A stretch of DNA of 64,000 bases from an uncultured Bacilli bacterium (GTDB lineage Bacteria > Bacillota_I > Bacilli_A > ML615J-28 > CAG-698). Each line of letters starts with the position of its first letter. Position 1 is the stretch's first letter. Under the pieces are notes generated by a model. It was given only the letters and a program-made list of their open reading frames with translations. It ran no database searches and was not told the DNA's origin. The position numbers and the translations under genes are program-made. The stretch is from the NCBI GenBank assembly GCA_934096585.1, contig CAKOMG010000001.1, forward strand, positions 260,803 to 324,802. The letters are read 5' to 3'. Below, piece after piece: positions 62,538-64,000 of the stretch.

Positions 62538-62930
62538 CTATTTATTTAAAATTTCATTTATCTTTCTAACATATTTTTTGTAATTTAATCCTAAAGATGA
62601 AATCCAAGAATCGTTCATATATACCTCGTTGGTCTCTTCATTGATTAAATAAAATACTACAAATGTATTAACATTATTGAAATAAAGTAAATCAACTTTC
62701 TTGAATTTTTCTTTCGTTTTTCCAACCACAATTAATGTTTTATACTCTGTAAAATTTGCATTTTTAGTTTTTTCTTCTAAATAATTTAATACTTCTTCTA
62801 TTGAATCTTTTTTTAGTAATTCATTCCAAAATACTAAATATCTTTTTTTATCTAATAAATAACAATTTAATTCAGAATCAACTTTATTAACTAACGGATA
62901 ATTTTTAATTAGTTTTTCTTGAATGTTCAT
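62538..62930 (-). CDS. Small soluble protein, candidate immunity protein
   Basis: I use ATG 62930 (MNIQEK, 130 residues), overlapping the previous gene by 26 bases in another frame with GGTGAAGAAG just upstream. It is charged and has no signal peptide. Strand-rich stretches (KTLIVVGKTKEKF, VDLLYFNNVNTFVVFYLIN) alternate with helices. I do not recognise a family. Its place after the RHS toxin end and a membrane protein gene suggests an immunity role. Confidence 0.55.
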   Translation of the reverse strand: MNIQEKLIKNYPLVNKVDSELNCYLLDKKRYLVFWNELLKKDSIEEVLNYLEEKTKNANFTEYKTLIVVGKTKEKFKKVDLLYFNNVNTFVVFYLINEETNEVYMNDSWISSLGLNYKKYVRKINEILNK

Positions 62931-63420
62931 CTTCTTCACCATTCACTTTAAATTTCAATGTGTTCATTAAATAATTTTCAAGTTTATTTGTTTTATAAAT
63001 TCTTAAATTAAATTTTTTATTGTTATAACAAGAATTAATATCAAATATATTACTATTGTTTTTTCTACCATCGTTAAAAATGTAAAATACTTTTTTTAAT
63101 CCTCTAGTTGTCAAGCTAATTTTAACTTGTTCTATATTAGAAACATTATTGAAATAAACCGAATTTTTCTCACCATAAATATTTCTAACCTCTATACGAT
63201 CCTCATATATACAATACCATTCTAAATATTTAAATCCAATTAATATCATTAATATTAATATGGGTAAAAATAACATCGATAAACCAAATACCAAAAATTT
63301 AAAATTTTCTTTTGTTATTAAACCAATAACAAGTATTGCAATATAACTAATAAGAACACTTGCAACTTCAATTAAAAATTTAATTTTTTCTTCCTTTAAA
63401 ACTTTTTGCTTAAAAATCAT
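62905..63420 (-). CDS. Membrane protein with PH-like domain, candidate immunity or accessory protein
   Basis: Start is ATG 63420; GGAG lies 9 bases upstream in the end of the RHS gene. The 172-residue protein has two membrane helices (about 18-62) and a soluble part with WYCIYEDRIEVRNIYGEKNSVYFNNVSNIEQVKI, a strand pattern seen in bacterial PH (bPH-like) domains. It follows the toxin gene by 2 bases, the usual spot for an immunity gene. A membrane-embedded immunity protein would suit a toxin whose C-terminus is hydrophobic. Confidence 0.6.
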   Translation of the reverse strand: MIFKQKVLKEEKIKFLIEVASVLISYIAILVIGLITKENFKFLVFGLSMLFLPILILMILIGFKYLEWYCIYEDRIEVRNIYGEKNSVYFNNVSNIEQVKISLTTRGLKKVFYIFNDGRKNNSNIFDINSCYNNKKFNLRIYKTNKLENYLMNTLKFKVNGEEDEHSRKTN

Positions 63421-63422
63421 AT

Positions 63423-64000
63423 TTACCATCTCCATGCTAATTGTTTGCACTTACCAATTGTATCATTGTATAAATCATTAAAAGTATAAACAGAGGCGTG
63501 TTTTGATATTCCCATATTAATGGCCATTCCTAAACCCAGTAACGGACTATTTGTTAAAGTGCCGAAAATTATACTTTCAGAAGTTGTTAATCCAGCCATT
63601 TTATCAACATTCGATAGTCCTTTTCCTACAAGAGCAAGTCCAGCATTTGCAAAACCAGCCCATACAGCCGAAATCAAATTTACATCTTTGAAAGATTTTT
63701 CATCTAATATCATTTGCGAAGCAATATCTCCAGCGGCTCCTACCGCAAATGTTCCAAGCAACATTAAAGGAACACTAGCTACCTCAGTAATTAAACTCGT
63801 CAATCCTCCAACTACTGCACCAATCGCAATCCCAGCTAAAACATTTTGACCATTTGCGGCAGCTGATATGCCTCCGTATATACCACCTAAAATAGCTCCA
63901 ATTCCAAAAGCAATCAGTAAAGCAATTGCCATATTCCCACTAGGATCATAATACATAACTGGATTATTATAACAATAACTATATAAGTTTATTCCACCTA
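63423..64000 (-). CDS. RHS/YD-repeat protein, C-terminal part (polymorphic toxin), 5' end outside window
   Basis: From the right edge the frame reads GGINLYSYCYNNPVMYYDP-S-G-N, the RHS-associated core that marks the end of the repeat shell. It is followed by a strain-variable tail of about 170 residues. The tail is very hydrophobic and Gly-rich (AIALLIAFGIGAILGGIYGG, GIAIGAVVGG) and then has helical stretches ending in KCKQLAWRW. This is the layout of RHS toxins, in which the tail is released into a rival cell. Toxic activity is not identified; a pore-forming or membrane-acting tail is possible. The start lies beyond 64000. Confidence 0.8.
   Translation of the reverse strand, partial: GGINLYSYCYNNPVMYYDPSGNMAIALLIAFGIGAILGGIYGGISAAANGQNVLAGIAIGAVVGGLTSLITEVASVPLMLLGTFAVGAAGDIASQMILDEKSFKDVNLISAVWAGFANAGLALVGKGLSNVDKMAGLTTSESIIFGTLTNSPLLGLGMAINMGISKHASVYTFNDLYNDTIGKCKQLAWRW

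Noticed and set aside
1..64000. CRISPR array or prophage
   Set aside because: No array of short repeats with spacers and no phage structural, integrase or packaging genes were found; the only long repeat is the serpin pair.

Overview
The window is a strongly AT-rich bacterial chromosome segment with a Bacillota-type gene set: short intergenic gaps, good Shine-Dalgarno sequences, lipoproteins, CdaA, Rex/AdhE, an arginine deiminase operon, the MEP isoprenoid pathway and a CpsBCD-type tyrosine phosphoregulatory operon. Trp is written TGG throughout, and several genes end in TGA inside ATGA overlaps, so the standard bacterial code applies. An anaerobic, fermentative, host-associated low-GC bacterium (Bacilli, Erysipelotrichia or a Mollicutes-related gut lineage) is the best guess. 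It rests on gene content only. Almost every gene is on the minus strand; only hflX with its leader ORF, udk and a TetR gene are on plus.

Layout. 1-2.1 kb: a sigma factor with a large C-terminal extension, running off the left edge, and tRNA-Lys(CTT) with its own promoter and terminator. 2.1-10.7 kb: a PduL-type phosphotransacylase, an orphan TIR-like protein, a double-GNAT enzyme, a lipoprotein, serpin copy 1, a guanylate-kinase-like protein, an EEP phosphoesterase, an IspDF fusion, 5-formyl-THF cyclo-ligase and a membrane protein with a degenerate GGDEF domain. 11.2-22.9 kb: an unusual block with CdaA, an ankyrin protein and a 1414-residue SF1 helicase-like protein in one overlapping operon; then a cytosolic trypsin-like protease with a Clp-like ATPase whose second ATPase domain is degraded; then a secreted Ig-like/metallo-beta-lactamase protein. 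23-29 kb: hflX behind a 9-codon leader ORF, a CpsBCD-like operon with a GlmU-N-like nucleotidyltransferase, and udk. 29.3-36.9 kb: the housekeeping operon uppS-cdsA-dxr-rseP-proS-nagA-acyltransferase. 37-41 kb: nitroreductase, a shortened DegV, TetR, and a lipoprotein behind a tiny hydrophobic ORF. 40.3-45.4 kb: arcA-arcB-arcC-aminopeptidase-CmpB permease. 45.5-51.5 kb: mntP, a metzincin-like secreted protein interrupted by one in-frame TGA, a second tiny-ORF/lipoprotein pair, a previously unnamed ~100-nt sRNA gene, and serpin copy 2. 51.5-58.1 kb: the redox operon rex-adhE-kinase-[FeFe] hydrogenase, with a LysR gene. 58-64 kb: membrane proteins, a YhgE-like lipoprotein next to a decayed MMPL transporter, and the C-terminal end of an RHS polymorphic toxin with two likely immunity or accessory genes.

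The most distinctive observation is a pair of near-identical serpin genes 45 kb apart. They differ almost only in the ~42-nt block encoding the reactive-centre loop, which is the part that chooses the target protease. Each copy abuts its upstream neighbour so that the repeat supplies that neighbour's stop codon or last codons and its terminator. The other leading candidates for undescribed biology are the helicase-ankyrin-CdaA operon, the degenerate-Clp/trypsin pair, the paired tiny hydrophobic ORFs and the orphan sRNA.
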